DNA from: Anthostomella pinea
Taxonomy: Eukaryota; Ascomycota; Sordariomycetes; Xylariales; Xylariaceae
Length of the DNA: 64,000 nucleotides
Assembly: GCA_963556695.1 (NCBI GenBank)
Contig: CAUWAG010000016.1
Location: 124,001-188,000 of the forward strand
Direction: 5' to 3'
The notes beneath the pieces are model-generated. The model ran no database searches, was not told where the DNA came from, and saw only the letters and a list, made by a program, of their open reading frames with translations. A program made the translations under genes and the position numbers. Shown piece after piece: positions 32,516-43,773 of this stretch; position 1 is the first letter of the stretch, and every line of letters starts with the position of its first letter.

Positions 32516-34123
32516 TCATACCATCAGGGCAATATGCTTCAGCTCACTGCAAGTCGTAAAGTCAGCAAATCAAGTACCACTCCCTTCAAGCAAAGACAGA
32601 CCAAAACTCACCTCTGCACCTGCTCTCCCACCTTCATAGGCTCGTACACGACCTCGCCGCCCTCGTCCTTGCCGAGATTGAACTGCTGCGCGCGAATGGC
32701 CCGCGCCTGCTCGGCCAGCTCGGGGATGGGCACGAGATCAAAGTCGCTCGACAGGTGCCAGAAGAAGGTACTGCTGATGCGCACGAGCGGACGGTCGGGG
32801 TTTTCGGTGCGGCGCCGCTCGATGGTCGACAGCGTGGCGTCGTTGACGACGACCTCGTGGTAGCCGGCTTTGACGAGCCCGCCCGTCAGGTGCTCGAACT
32901 GCTTGCCGGCCTGGACGAGAAGCTCCTCGCAAATTTGAGTCAGTAATTGCTTCATTTAGGCATTTTGCCGAGAAAAAAATGGAGTCGTAAGGCGTGTCTC
33001 GGGAGCAAAGGCTCTTGACACAGGCTAGAAGAGGAAATTCGCGCTCAGGGCATGGCCATATGGGGAAATGAAAGACTCGTAAATGTACATACATAATTCC
33101 CGGCGGGGATCTTGACGGCCATCTTGCGGCCCGTGTTGCGCGCCCAGATGTGCAAACCTGGATACCGCGACCGGCCGTGGATGGTGAGGAAGTTTAGGTC
33201 CGTGTGGAAGCCGGCTAGGATGCTGTCTTTGCGGCCGTACTTGGATAGGTCCGAGGCGGTCGGGGCGAGGAGGTGCGGGCTGGGGGTTGGGTTGGTTAGA
33301 GGTGTCTATCAGTGATGGGATGGGAGATGCAGTGCGAGGTGTCGTGAGTGGTTGGAGTTGTTGGGGTTGTGTGAGAGTGAGAGTGCGTGTGCCTGTGAGC
33401 GTCGTGGGTGAGACTTCAGACTTACCCGTATCGTCCTGCGTTGCTGAAGGTCTCGGCTGCCAGACCCATGCCTACGGCGGCCATCTCTGCAAGTCCAGAC
33501 ACACTGAACCAGACATTGTTAGCCACTTCCGGCTCAAACGCGTTGCTCACTCCGTTCGTAGAGAGAGCTGGCACTCACGCGCTCTTCATACTGCTCCCCC
33601 ACTTCTCCATGACCGGAGTCCAGCGCTCCCGGATGCCATCGGCCTCGGGGATGATATTCGGCGCGTTGAGCCCCGGGAACTTGGTCTCGTAGGGCGCGGG
33701 GTCGTTCATGCGCCAGAAGAAGCGACACTTGGGATCGGGCGAGTGCGCCGTGATGTCCAGGGGCCGCTCGCTGGGGGCCAGGCGCTGGATGACGTCCAGA
33801 CACGGCTCGTCGACGGCGCACTTGGGCTTCTCGGTGTTCTCGAGCGTGACGCCGATCTGGTAGCCCAGCTCGGGCCGCTCGTCCTTTTGAAGAGTGGTGG
33901 TCGGCTGCGCGAAGTAGTCCTCCAACAGGTCCAGGAAGGCCACGTTGTCCGACTCGGCGACGCGGCTGTCGTGCAGAACAAGCGCGCCGTAGGTTATGAG
34001 GGCGCGGGCGGCCTTGGCGCACTCGGCTCGCGTGGCTTCTGAGTCGCGGGGCTGGTTGAGGAAGACGTTGAGGTCGATGACGGGGAGGTCCATCGACGAC
34101 TCTTCCGTCAGAGGGGTCGTCAT
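32516..34123 (-). CDS. isopenicillin-N-synthase-like 2OG-Fe(II) oxygenase, 5 exons, 383 aa
   Basis: Exons 33579-34123, 33426-33503, 33093-33279, 32612-32922 and 32516-32546 give 383 aa. The N-terminal DIOX_N-like part has LPVIDLNVFLNQP, AARALITYGALVLHDSRV and LEDYFAQP, then GYQIGVTLENTEKPKC. In the jelly-roll domain, GFHTDLNFLTIHG carries the iron-binding His and Asp, KIPAGNYLLVQAGKQFEHLTGG is the conserved core, and AGYHEVVVND carries the distal His. The chain ends in ELKHIALMV. Family members carry out oxidative chemistry on small molecules; the substrate is unknown. Intron 3 (32923-33092) is an introner-like element copy that exactly separates NY from LLVQ. No lesion is seen. Confidence 0.85.
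32923..33092 (-). mobile_element. introner-like element copy 3 (intron of the 2OG oxygenase)
   Basis: A 170-nt intron beginning GTATGTACATTTACGAG and ending GCGAGGAG, in phase 0. Splicing gives KIPAGNYLLVQAGKQ. It is about 90% identical by eye to the intron at 3485-3653 across nearly its full length, including the branch-site region AATTACTGACTC. An internal hairpin at 32994-33021 has nested stems GTGTC/GACAC and GAGC/GCTC. Confidence 0.82.
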
Positions 34124-35719
34124 GGCTGCCTCTGGGTGTATCTGACGTGCGATGCTGAGATGCTGTGTGCTTCGGTGCTGAGATTACTGAGTAGAGGGTT
34201 GAGAGGAGAAAAGCTCGCAGACACGGACAGATCTGACGAGTTGATGATGAGGCTTACAAAGAAGGTCTATCAAAATTAATGAGATTGCACTTGAAAGCTA
34301 ATCACTGAAGTCGAATGAGATCGAGCTCATGGTCAATCGAGGCTCTTATGTATGATATTTCGTTCGCACATGCACACTTTGGAGGTCATGCAGCGCCGTC
34401 ACATCGCCAGATCGGACATGCACGCCAGATTCAGGGCGTCGTCGGCTAGCGCCGCCGGAGAACTGGCCTGACCTTCCCGTCTCATGTGAAGCATTTCGCA
34501 GTGCGGCGACAGAGATTCTAGACTCTCTCTTTCTGGCTCCTGTAGCATAATCGTCTACACTCGCAAGGGGTCATATTGGAGCTATTTTGTTGGCGATAGG
34601 TAGGTGCTTGATACCCCCAAACTTGAAGGTTGTACTGCCGCACGGCCATGGCCGGTCTCCGCATGACTGACGCTCACGATGCCGACGTTTTCCGGCGGAG
34701 AGGGGGTCGCATTCTCTCAGCCAACAGTTTGCGTGTCGTTCCTTGAACCTTCTCGGTGCACTTCTGCTTGTAACAATGGCAATGCGGTGTATTCAGAGGG
34801 AGCAATCTCGACGGATTTTGTTCGCCCAGCTGGTGAGAGATGGGTCTGCGTTGGCAACTCACTTGACTCGTCCAACTCGCTCAGAGCAGTCCGAATCTCG
34901 TATTGCTGGAAAGGCGCTCGAGACGACAAGACAGTCACATCGATATCGCTGCTGTTGTCACGGCTACTCAGTCGGCGCGTGTCTGGCATGATAATTCAGT
35001 AGGACTCTCGCGAGCGTTCAAAAGGTTTATGCCATCAAGACTGATAGGAGTCTGTCCGACCTGAAGGGGTTCTCGAGGCGCGCTTGATCCGCACAAGAGA
35101 ATTGCAAGTGCAAGACAGCCGACAAACTTACAACCGAATGATACGACTTGACGAAGAGGATGCCAACCGAGTTCTTACGAGTTTCAGAGCAGGCGTGAGG
35201 ACTCGAAGCATGTACTAAGATGGATGAGAACTTGACACTCACCATCAACTAGAGGCGACGAGGCACGTCACGAGGTTTGGGGCACAACCTTGCAGCATAT
35301 TGAGAATATAAGGCCATTAGGTCAATCGATGAGTAAGTAGGACGAGGAGCCAGCCCGCCAGTTCGTAACTACCTAGGTAGGTAGGCGCACTTTACCAACA
35401 CCGTGTTCTAAAAATGAGCGCCAAACACCATGCGAGCAATTCCCATTTGTTCCTTTCAGACAGAACAGTTCCAGTCATCAAAAATAATACACTCCAAAAC
35501 AAGAACAGCAATGATACACAGACCAACGGCTTTGCTCAACCACCATTCCGCTGCGAGGCCTTTCAGTTTATACGGAAACTGTATGACCTCACGACTGCCT
35601 CTGTCGATATTTGTGTTGGGGACGCAGACACCCCGTGACAGCTCCGTTCGCCGCCTATAGATGGATACACTGCAGCTCCGGAACAAGCCAGAAATGCAGC
35701 ACCATATCGTTTGTTAGGT
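34124..35719. other. intergenic with a rearranged repeat and a weak ORF
   Basis: About 1.6 kb upstream of the oxygenase and downstream of the BAR gene, both on the reverse strand. It contains a 90-codon reverse ORF at 34717-34989 (MPDTRRLSSRDNSSDIDVTV at its start) with protein-like composition but no known domain, and the second copy of the permuted repeat. Confidence 0.45.
34930..35190 (-). repeat. rearranged repeat, copy 2 (order A-B-gap-C)
   Basis: On the reverse strand block A (about 35185 down to 35127) comes first, block B (about 35125 to 35033) follows directly, and block C (about 34960 to 34930) lies some 70 bases further. In the copy at 32249-32425 the order is B-C-A, so the two are circular permutations of each other, in inverted orientation around the oxygenase gene. 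Confidence 0.6.
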
Positions 35720-37298
35720 TTAATATGCCATTTCCCGCTTGGCTGGAATCGGGGGCGCAGGCTTCTTGGCTCGGCTTGGTGGCGGTGGTGGGGGAGCCTT
35801 CTTCCCGCTGCCCGTGGCACCGAGACCAATGTTACTCGCCGTTCGGCTCAGACTGCCGTAGCTGGTCGCTGGGCTTTCACTGCGATCGTACTCGGGGCTT
35901 CCGCTGCTGGTGGTAGTGTCATAGTCATCGGCGAAGCAGTCAGGCCTCAAGTTCTGATTGGTCTGGATCCGGCCGACAGGTCGAAGGTTGTTACGAAGAC
36001 TTCCGACGTTGGTGGGGACGTTGCTGGGGGCTGTGGTCGTCTTACGCAGTTCGGGCATAGGAGGTGGTGGAGCTTCGCGGTAGGTAGGTTGACGTGACGC
36101 AGGGCCCTCGAAAGACCCGCCATACGTAGAGGCACGGTTGACATTCGGGCGAGGTGCTTCGGGGCGAGGCGCTTCAGGCGATACGGATCCGCTTCCGGGG
36201 TAGCGACCAGACCTAATGGGCATTCTCACGGGCTCGGGGGTCGGCTCCTCTTCGTACACGTCCTGTCGAGTCGCCCACCGTTCGGTGCGGTCATTGCGTT
36301 CCGAGTACGAATGGGCCGTGTTCGCCGTGTTGCTTCTACTGCGATTCGTACCCCGTCGCGGTTGGCCATAGTCGGGTCGGAGGCCACCCTGTGTCTGTGA
36401 CTGACCAGCCACCCAGTCCTGCTTGACACGTCGAAGCTCCTCGGCACAGCGCTCGTAATAGTCCAGCTCGCAGTCGAGGAAGTTGGTAAGGTCTTGCACC
36501 GAGTCGGCTTCCGTCTCCTTGATGTCTTGCATTCGGCGGTAGACATCCTCCTGTGACTCCTCGTACTTGGCCTTGGAAGCTCGAAGTTCGTCTTCGAGTC
36601 TGAAGTCCTCTCGCTTGGCTTTCTGCATCTTGGTTGTGCTCGAATCGTACGTCAGACGTCGCTGCTCGAGCTTCTTGCGGGCAGCCTGAAAATGACGAGC
36701 GTTAGCCTTTGGAAAGCGACCAACAAGGTCAGGGGAAGCGGAATACGAACCTGGTACTCCTTCATCATGGCTAGCGACCGTTCCAAGCCTTCAAGCCAGT
36801 ATGATGTTGCATGGGCCGTGTAGCTCTCCTGTATGCCAGCGATGCGTTCATTGCCTCTGCCCATGGCTACACGTAGACGTTCTCGGTCAGTTTCGACCTC
36901 ATTGCGGCATACGTCGAGGGGATAGCAAACATACCAATCAAGCAGTTTCCGAACTCGGAATCCGGGTCAAAGTCCTCGCCGTGGCTTATCATTGTTCGAC
37001 CGAGGTAGCTGACAGGCAATCCCTTCTCCTTGTCTTCGAAGGTCTCGCCTCGACGGGAAAGCGACTTGACGTAGGCGTTGCCTGACTTTTGTAAACGGTC
37101 CATGCCTGTAGGTTCGACCTGATTAGCCAGGAGTGTCACTCTTGGGGAAAGGGAATAGGGAATAGGCGTACCGTCATGTCGTAGAGCCATTTCAGTCTCC
37201 AACATCTTGAACTCGTCCGTGTTGCTTGTCTTGGCCTCCTGGCCCATCTTCTCGCCGGCCCATTGAAAGGCACGGTCAAGCTTCTTTGTGAAAACCAT
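35720..37298 (-). CDS. BAR-domain membrane-curvature protein, 4 exons, 459 aa
   Basis: Exons 37172-37298, 36935-37105, 36751-36866 and 35720-36685 give 459 aa. The N-terminal BAR domain (about residues 1-240) starts MVFTKKLDRAFQWAGEKMG and includes MDRLQKSGNAYVKSLSRR, ERIAGIQESYTAHATSYWLEGLERSL, AARKKLEQRRLTYDSSTTKMQKAKRED and LEDELRASKAKYEESQEDVYRRM; these are long charged coiled helices. The C-terminal half is disordered and rich in Pro, Ser, Arg and Gly, with proline tracts (APPPPPPSRAKKPAPPIPAKR) that could bind SH3 domains. No SH3 domain is present in this chain. BAR proteins bind curved membranes in endocytosis and actin patches. It is intact, and likely conserved, among accessory genes. 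Confidence 0.85.
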
Positions 37299-40200
37299 GT
37301 TTGCGCTGACTGTCGTATTAGTTCAATGTCGATTGAACTGGGAGAGAATGCAGTTGATAAGGGGAAGGGGAAGGGGAGGTCGAGGTGTGCCAGATGTTTT
37401 AGAGGTGTATCCGGGGCCAGGGTGGGGAGCTATGCTGCAATGTTCCAGAGCTTCGCTGTCACGGTGGGCACTGGGCTGTGCTGTCGATCGCTTGATTCAC
37501 TAGCAAGGCTAGTGTTTCCTGTAACAGTAGGAGGCACGCGGTATCCTACTATATTCGTAGCGGTGGTGGAGGTTGGTTGGTCGGTCGCAGCTAGGGGAGA
37601 AGGTCTCGGATTCTAATCGAGAGCTTGTTGCGTGGTGGGTGGAGATCAAAGTTGGGTGCTGTGACAAGGTACGCTAGGTGAAGACGTTGGGGAGCTTGGG
37701 ATTGGAGTTCTCAAATGTTTTCTTGTTCTGCGAGGAAGTGGACGGGCGCGAGAGAAGAGAGAGAGACCTTTTGTCGAAGCGAGCGTTCCCTTTGTTTTAT
37801 TGTTGTGTCAATATCAGGGAGAGGAGGCGGGAAGAGCGAGTGATTGTGTCCCGAAGTAGCAAAGAGCGGGATGATCTGGGTGACCTTGGTGACCGAGGCG
37901 GTTGGTTGCCTGGGGTGTCTCTGGATGTCCGGGGTGTCTATCATGCAGAGGACCCCTGGTTGTGGGAGAGTGGCAACGAGAGTGACCAAAGCGATGTGGA
38001 TTGATCCAGGTGGAAGAGTGGTTGATGGAAGAGTGGCAGGAGTGGGATGGAGATGGTGCAGGTGGTTCATTAATACGTTATTATTTTGGGCGAGCGATGA
38101 TGTCAAAGGGAATCACACGCATCGATCACTGCCTTCTTGGGATCGACTTTGAAAAGGAAAGAACCTGGCATGCCTGGGAAAGAACACTCTTTCATCATTC
38201 AATGTTCATAACACTTGTCAAATAAAGTCACGAGGGAAGCCTCGTATCCAAACTTGATGGGATCGGATGTATCCATCGACGCGAGTCAAAGTTAGTACTC
38301 GTAACGCTCACTTTAGACCTGTCCCTAGGATGTGGGTAGTCTATATTAGGAAACGCCGCCCATGTCATACTATGTACGGTACATATGTTGGTGGTCTATT
38401 CCGAGTTGTTAGCCGCCCGTCGCTCTTCTCTTTGACTGTCAGTGAGGCCAAAGATACCGATGTGAGATACCGTAGATTATATCATTCGCGGGGATGGTGC
38501 ATGTAGGTACACCACGTTATCTGCAGGACCCTGGAATCCTCCTGCAGTCATATGCAGGGCAATCAGGAAAGATAGGGAGGGTTGCATCACTCGGATGGGG
38601 ATGCACCAGCCCCGATAGAACCCCATGACAAGTTGGAGGTTGGAGGTGGGACGTTGGACCGGCCACCAACTTTGAAGACAAAGACAATCCAATCTCGCAA
38701 CGGCCATCAATGGCATGATGAGATTGGCATCGAACACACGAGTAACAGGTCATGTCAGACAGCCAGCCGTGTCCAATAAGCCGAATTGTCTCTCGTAAAG
38801 ATCACACTTGTTAGGTAGCTACGGAAGACCAGACTGCCAGACTGCGCCTCGTTCGTTTGTTTCGAATGGCGCTCGCCTTTGTTGTCCACTTTGGCCATCC
38901 ACAACCATCGTCGACGTTCCAGAACTTCGCTAGCGCCGTCCAGTCCGTCCCACTGGATGCCGGCCAAGCCAGATTCAGTGGACGCCGTTGGCCTACCGAG
39001 CGCTGAATGGGGCACGCCAGGGAGGGCAAGTCGCCTGCAGGGGGCCAGGGGCAGCGCTACATGCGCTTGATGCACCCGCACCCAGCAGCCTGTAACGCTG
39101 GCCTCTTTAGCGCATGTCTACAGGCGGCAGCAGTGCCAAGGCGGGGGCTGTTTCCTCCCGTCTGAACATCCGCTCACCTGTCCAACTTGAAGTCAGGTTC
39201 CCAAACTCCAGATTGTATCTTGCTGGTGCCTGATGAGTTGTCTCGATATCCAACGCGGCATTCGCCTCTGAAGGAATACCTTCGCCCTCTCGTCAGCTCC
39301 TCATCTCTGCATTGCGTACCTAGGTAGGTATCCATGAGTTCTAACGTGCTACCAAGCTACATGGCGTGTTCTCTGCCTACTGAAGAGCAAGAGAAACATT
39401 GGTCCATTGGATTCTCTTGTCTTAGACTGCGATTCTCCCCACGATCTGCAACCCGGAAAGCCACAGAAGAAGATCCGTTCCTGTGTGACCTGCTAAATCC
39501 AGATTAGCCTGGCTGCATGGCGAATAGATCCGTTGAGCCGGGATCGCGAGCGACGGCGAGAGCGGTCGACGATACTTCGGGCGAGACGCAATGGACATCC
39601 TCCTGCACGCTGTCGGCGAGTCAATCGAGGCCATCGAGGCCCGTCTTGCGAGCACGCTCCATAGACCATAGACTCACTCACGCGGCTACCGCGCCAGTCG
39701 TGTCCAATGGACTTGGGTGACACTGGATGCGGCAGGATTCGCTTACCTGCGTCTTCTGGGCGTCACGGGCTTGGACTGCTTCGGTCTGACAGTGTGAGAG
39801 CTTGTGGACGTGTCGTTGAGTCCTATCAAACGTCTTGGAAGTCTAAGCCCCCCGCGTAACGCCAGAGCCGAGAAGAGGAGAGAGAGATCTCATGGGAACA
39901 TGGCCCCCCCCAAACAGTTTCAGCCTCAAGATGTCTTCGTCTATCGTCGATCACACATCTTCATTCATCGGATCGCAGCCTGTGCGCCCTCGATATCCCA
40001 CGGCTTCTTCCAGTGACAACGACGTCATAAACCTCAAGCTCAGCATTCCTGCACAGACAAAATGCGTCTCACCCGTCATACGCGACTCGAGACTGTACGA
40101 TCCTACTTTGAGCGCGTCTGGATCTAACGACTGGACAGCGCGTTGGGTATCCAGGCTCACGCGTTGATGTTGGAACGGTGTGGTTTGTCAGCGAGTCTAT

Positions 40201-41396
40201 GATTCGGCATCCATCGGCCAGGCCATCTGCCCACGAACGATGACAGCGGTGCAGTGAGGTAGACTGCAGCTTGCACAACCGTGTACCAGTCGATATCACG
40301 ATTCAACCATCAAATCCAGCTTGGTTTCCTTCCACCTCGGACCTTATGGGACTTTCGGGGCTCGGTTCTACCACCGCGATACACTGTCGAGGCCTGGGAG
40401 TTTTCATCACCACGGTAGGACACCGCTACCACATGCTCTCACGTCATATAGTCGCATGATTCAACACTTTACCTATGGTTTTGTATGCTTCAGCAGTCTT
40501 GGAAGTCCAGTCGTGCCAGGCACCGTCGACGATGCCAGTTCCCAAGTCAGCAATCATTGTGCTGAACGCTCCTTAGTTAATGACATGATGGTAGAGCTTT
40601 GTTGCAGCCCTCGGTGAATTCCTATGTTAAACGGGTTGAGTTTCCTCGATATGCGCCGCGTCATCACGGCTTCCACCATAGCTTTTGAAACAGAACGTTA
40701 AGAGGGCATACGTTCTTCTATCCCTGCCTAAGAAGGACTGTACCAAAGCCATGCACTAAAGGTAGGCGGAACGTTTCTATCAGACCCAAACTCCAACATG
40801 AGCAATTCCAAGGACCGAGCACACCTGTTTTCTGAGACCCCTTTTTGCGAGCTTCTTTCCAGCTTTGCGGCTGTATAACTCAGAGGCTTCGCCAGTGCCC
40901 GGCTAATCTCTGTGTTTCATGACTGGTGTCTGACAACGCCGTTGATACTGGTGAGGTTGTGCAGGACCGGAGGCTCGACCCCGTTATGCGTCAAGGCGTT
41001 AATCCAGCATCTGGGGATTCTGCTTCTGCATGTAGGTGTTACCGTTGATGTGCGCCCACGTGCCAATGACACTCGCGGGACTGGAAAATCGAGGGAACTG
41101 AGAGATCAACCAGCTCGTCGCCAAGGCTGAGTCCAAGAGCCCCATTTGGCTCATTGGGTAAATGGATGGCTGGCAATCTGCTCATCGATGAACAATGGGA
41201 AGCCCTGATCAAGCCTGGGCGCAGTTCGCCGTGGGCCCTTCAGAACTTCGGACCTTCACGAGGAGGATTGAAGTTTGCTGTCAGCTCTCCGCACTGACCG
41301 AGCCAACTGTATCATCTTGTGGTGAGAACCGAAAGCTTCTCGCTGCATGTGCACTCGGCCAACATATTACATTCGGAAAGCGACGGCGGCTAAATC
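37299..41396. other. 4.1-kb gene-poor stretch
   Basis: The first few hundred bases should hold the BAR gene promoter. Beyond it I find only short, overlapping ORFs on both strands without conserved motifs, for example near 38755-39081, 39504-39723 and 39892-40167. No tRNA or long repeat is evident. It may include decayed genes that I cannot recognise. Confidence 0.45.
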
Positions 41397-43277
41397 ATGG
41401 TTCGCGGGGTCTTGCCCGTTCTCTCTCGTCGCCGCAGCTCTCGCCGGGATGGCTTCGGCCGAGGTGTCGTTGTCCAGCAGGCGTTCTTCGAAGCGGTTCA
41501 TAGACGACGCAGGCAATTACGACATATCATTCTATCATGTCAACGACGTCCGCGCTCACCTGGACAGATTCTCTTCATCCGGAACCGACTGCACCGAGCC
41601 AGTGAATGGCTGCTATGGAGGCTAAGCACGCATCAAGACTGTAATTGACGAGTCGAGGCTCGATCACCCGGGCAGCCTCTGGTTGAATGTCGGTAACGAG
41701 TTTAATGGACGCTCTTCTACACTTTCTACAAGGGAGAGAAGATGGCCGAGACCCTGAACCAGATGGGTTTCGATGCCATGACCATCGGAAACCACGAGTT
41801 CGATGGCGGTCACGAAGAGCTTGGCGATTTCCTCAAGAATCTGACCTTCCCGATCGTGGGTCCGAACATCGTCTCGGACAACGAAAAGTTGAACTCTACC
41901 ATCAAGCCCTACCACATATTTGAGGACTATGAACTGGCCGTCATAGGTGTGACTACGGAGACGATCCCCAGCATCAGCAACCCTGGCGAGGGCACCACAT
42001 TCACCGACGCCATCGCAGCGGTGCAGGCTTCGACCGATGAGTTCCGCAGCACCACCAACATCACTCGCATTGCTGCCATACTCACATTGGCTACGAGCAG
42101 GACATGCGACTTGCCCAGGAGACGTCCGGTCTGCAACTCATCATGGGAGGCCACTCTCACACCCTCCTCGGCGACATGGAAGACGCTCGAGGCCCGTATC
42201 CGACCATCGAGATGAACACGGACGGCGACGAGGTGTTCGTCGTGACCGCCTACCGTTGGGCGGAGCACCTCGGGTATATTGACGTTACCTACGACTCTGC
42301 GGGCAAGATCCTCGCCTACCGCTGTGCACCTATTCACATTACCAACACCACTGAGCAGGACGAGGGTCTGGAAGCTCAGGTTGGGGAGCGTAGGATTCTT
42401 TTCGAGGAATTCGCGGCCGTCTTCGGAAACAAAGATCGTACTAGATCAAGAGAGCTGCCAGGAACGCACGCTTGGTGACTTCATGTCTGAGTTAGTACAA
42501 GTCCCCGGCTCCCGTCGAGGTGGTGCTCTCTTGCTAATCCGGTATCAAACGCCATGCTTCAGTACCGTGCCGATACCGATAACAATGCTGCGTTTGCTAT
42601 CCCCAATGCTGGATGCATCCGTGCTACAACTGATGAGGGTCTGATCACTCGTGGCAAAGTTCTGAATTCGTTCCCTTTCGGCCACGCGGTCGTCGAGGTC
42701 ACCTACGCGGGCGTGGAGCTTTGAAAGATCTTCGAAGGTCTCGTAAGCGAGGTCAACCACTTCAACAACGACCCCATCACCAGCTTCTTCCAGGTCAGCA
42801 CGGGCATCAAAGTCGAGTACAACCCTAACAACGAGGTCGGCGAGCGACTGGTACGTCTGACCGTTGGTGGCTCGGAAGTCGACATGGAGAAGGTGTATAC
42901 CGTCGTCACTATCGATTTCTTAAGCGGCGGTGGCGACAACATCTTTGTGGCCAGAGATAACATGGTCATCCTCGACACGATAGATGAAGTCTTCGTCAAC
43001 TACATCGAAAAAGTTAGCCCTGTTAACTTGAAAGTCGACAGCCACATTACCATTATTGATGGCTAGATAAGCGACAGCGGAGATAATGCTACGGCGACGC
43101 GCGACGCCGACGGATGGTTCGCCGGCTGCTACGGAGACGCCTAGCAGCGCCGACCGGGTCAGTGGTTTGGGTTCGTCGATTACGCTCTTGGTCTTCACGG
43201 CGGTGTTGGCCCTCGTTGCGGCATGGTGGAATTGGAATCTATATCCCCTTACGACTTGTATGATGTCTGTAAAGTGA
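41397..43277 (+). pseudogene. 5'-nucleotidase / UshA-like metallophosphoesterase, heavily disrupted
   Basis: The fragments spell a secreted 5'-nucleotidase family protein. They include a signal-like start split by a frameshift, DISFYHVNDVRAHLD (first metal site, normally N-D-x-H), KMAETLNQMGFDAMTIGNHEFDGG (the GNHE motif), THIGYEQDMRLAQETSGLQLIMGGHSHTLLG (the GGHSH motif) and the C-terminal domain FLSGGGDNIFV. A hydrophobic GPI-type tail follows at 43170-43240. Lesions include a stop right after CYGG near 41624, frameshifts near 41710, 42092 and 42430, and TGA replacing Trp at about 42722 (GVEL-stop-KIFEGL). There are further stops near the end of the last domain. With so many lesions it is clearly a pseudogene. 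The intact relatives are extracellular enzymes releasing phosphate from nucleotides. Confidence 0.85.
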
Positions 43278-43773
43278 AGCTGGTGATTTGACTGGGGACG
43301 CTGTGCTCTCTACATTTTCCCGTCTCTGCCTGGCTCCTGGACCTCTCGGTCTTTTCGGGCTCCCTTCAAGCCTATTGCTACACTTGATGGCGCACACATG
43401 TACGCAAAAAGCCAAGGGTAAATGCATTTGCTGAAGTCTCTACGTGATGGAACTGGTGAGGCTCAGGGGCAATACACTGTGCCGTCCGTGCCGTGCCGTC
43501 CGTACCACGGGTCCCGAAGCACCGACTTGCCGATTACCAAGCGCGCGGGTAGCTTGCAGTCGTGTCTCTTCCCGACATATCAGGTAAGAATGTGAGGGGC
43601 TTCTTTGCTACTACATGTAAGAGCCTATACGACCCCCTTTCGTTTCTCTCAGATCGGCACATTGTCTGTCAATTCAATTGCTCTCCTCGTCCAAGCACCA
43701 TCTGCCTCGTTCGGCAACACTTTGCACATAAACCGCTCGGCTCAACTCGATTGCTGTTTTGCCAAAGCTCAGC
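43278..43773. other. intergenic, GST promoter
   Basis: A 496-base gap between the nucleotidase pseudogene and the GST gene, both forward. Direct repeats of CCGTGCCGTCCGT lie at about 43482-43503. Nothing else is recognised. Confidence 0.45.

Noticed and set aside
32738..33094. ORF reading through the introner as protein
   Set aside because: The same translated peptide appears inside three unrelated proteins only if the intron is retained. Splicing restores each conserved family sequence, so it is intronic.
33287..34042. 251-codon forward ORF across the oxygenase gene
   Set aside because: It lies antisense to well-supported oxygenase exons whose protein family and catalytic residues are clear; it is a GC-rich shadow.
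13739..43277. RIP as the sole cause of the pseudogenes
   Set aside because: Several stops fit C-to-T changes in CpA context, but frameshifts and small deletions are equally common, GC content stays ordinary and mutations are sparse. Simple relaxed selection explains the data better.
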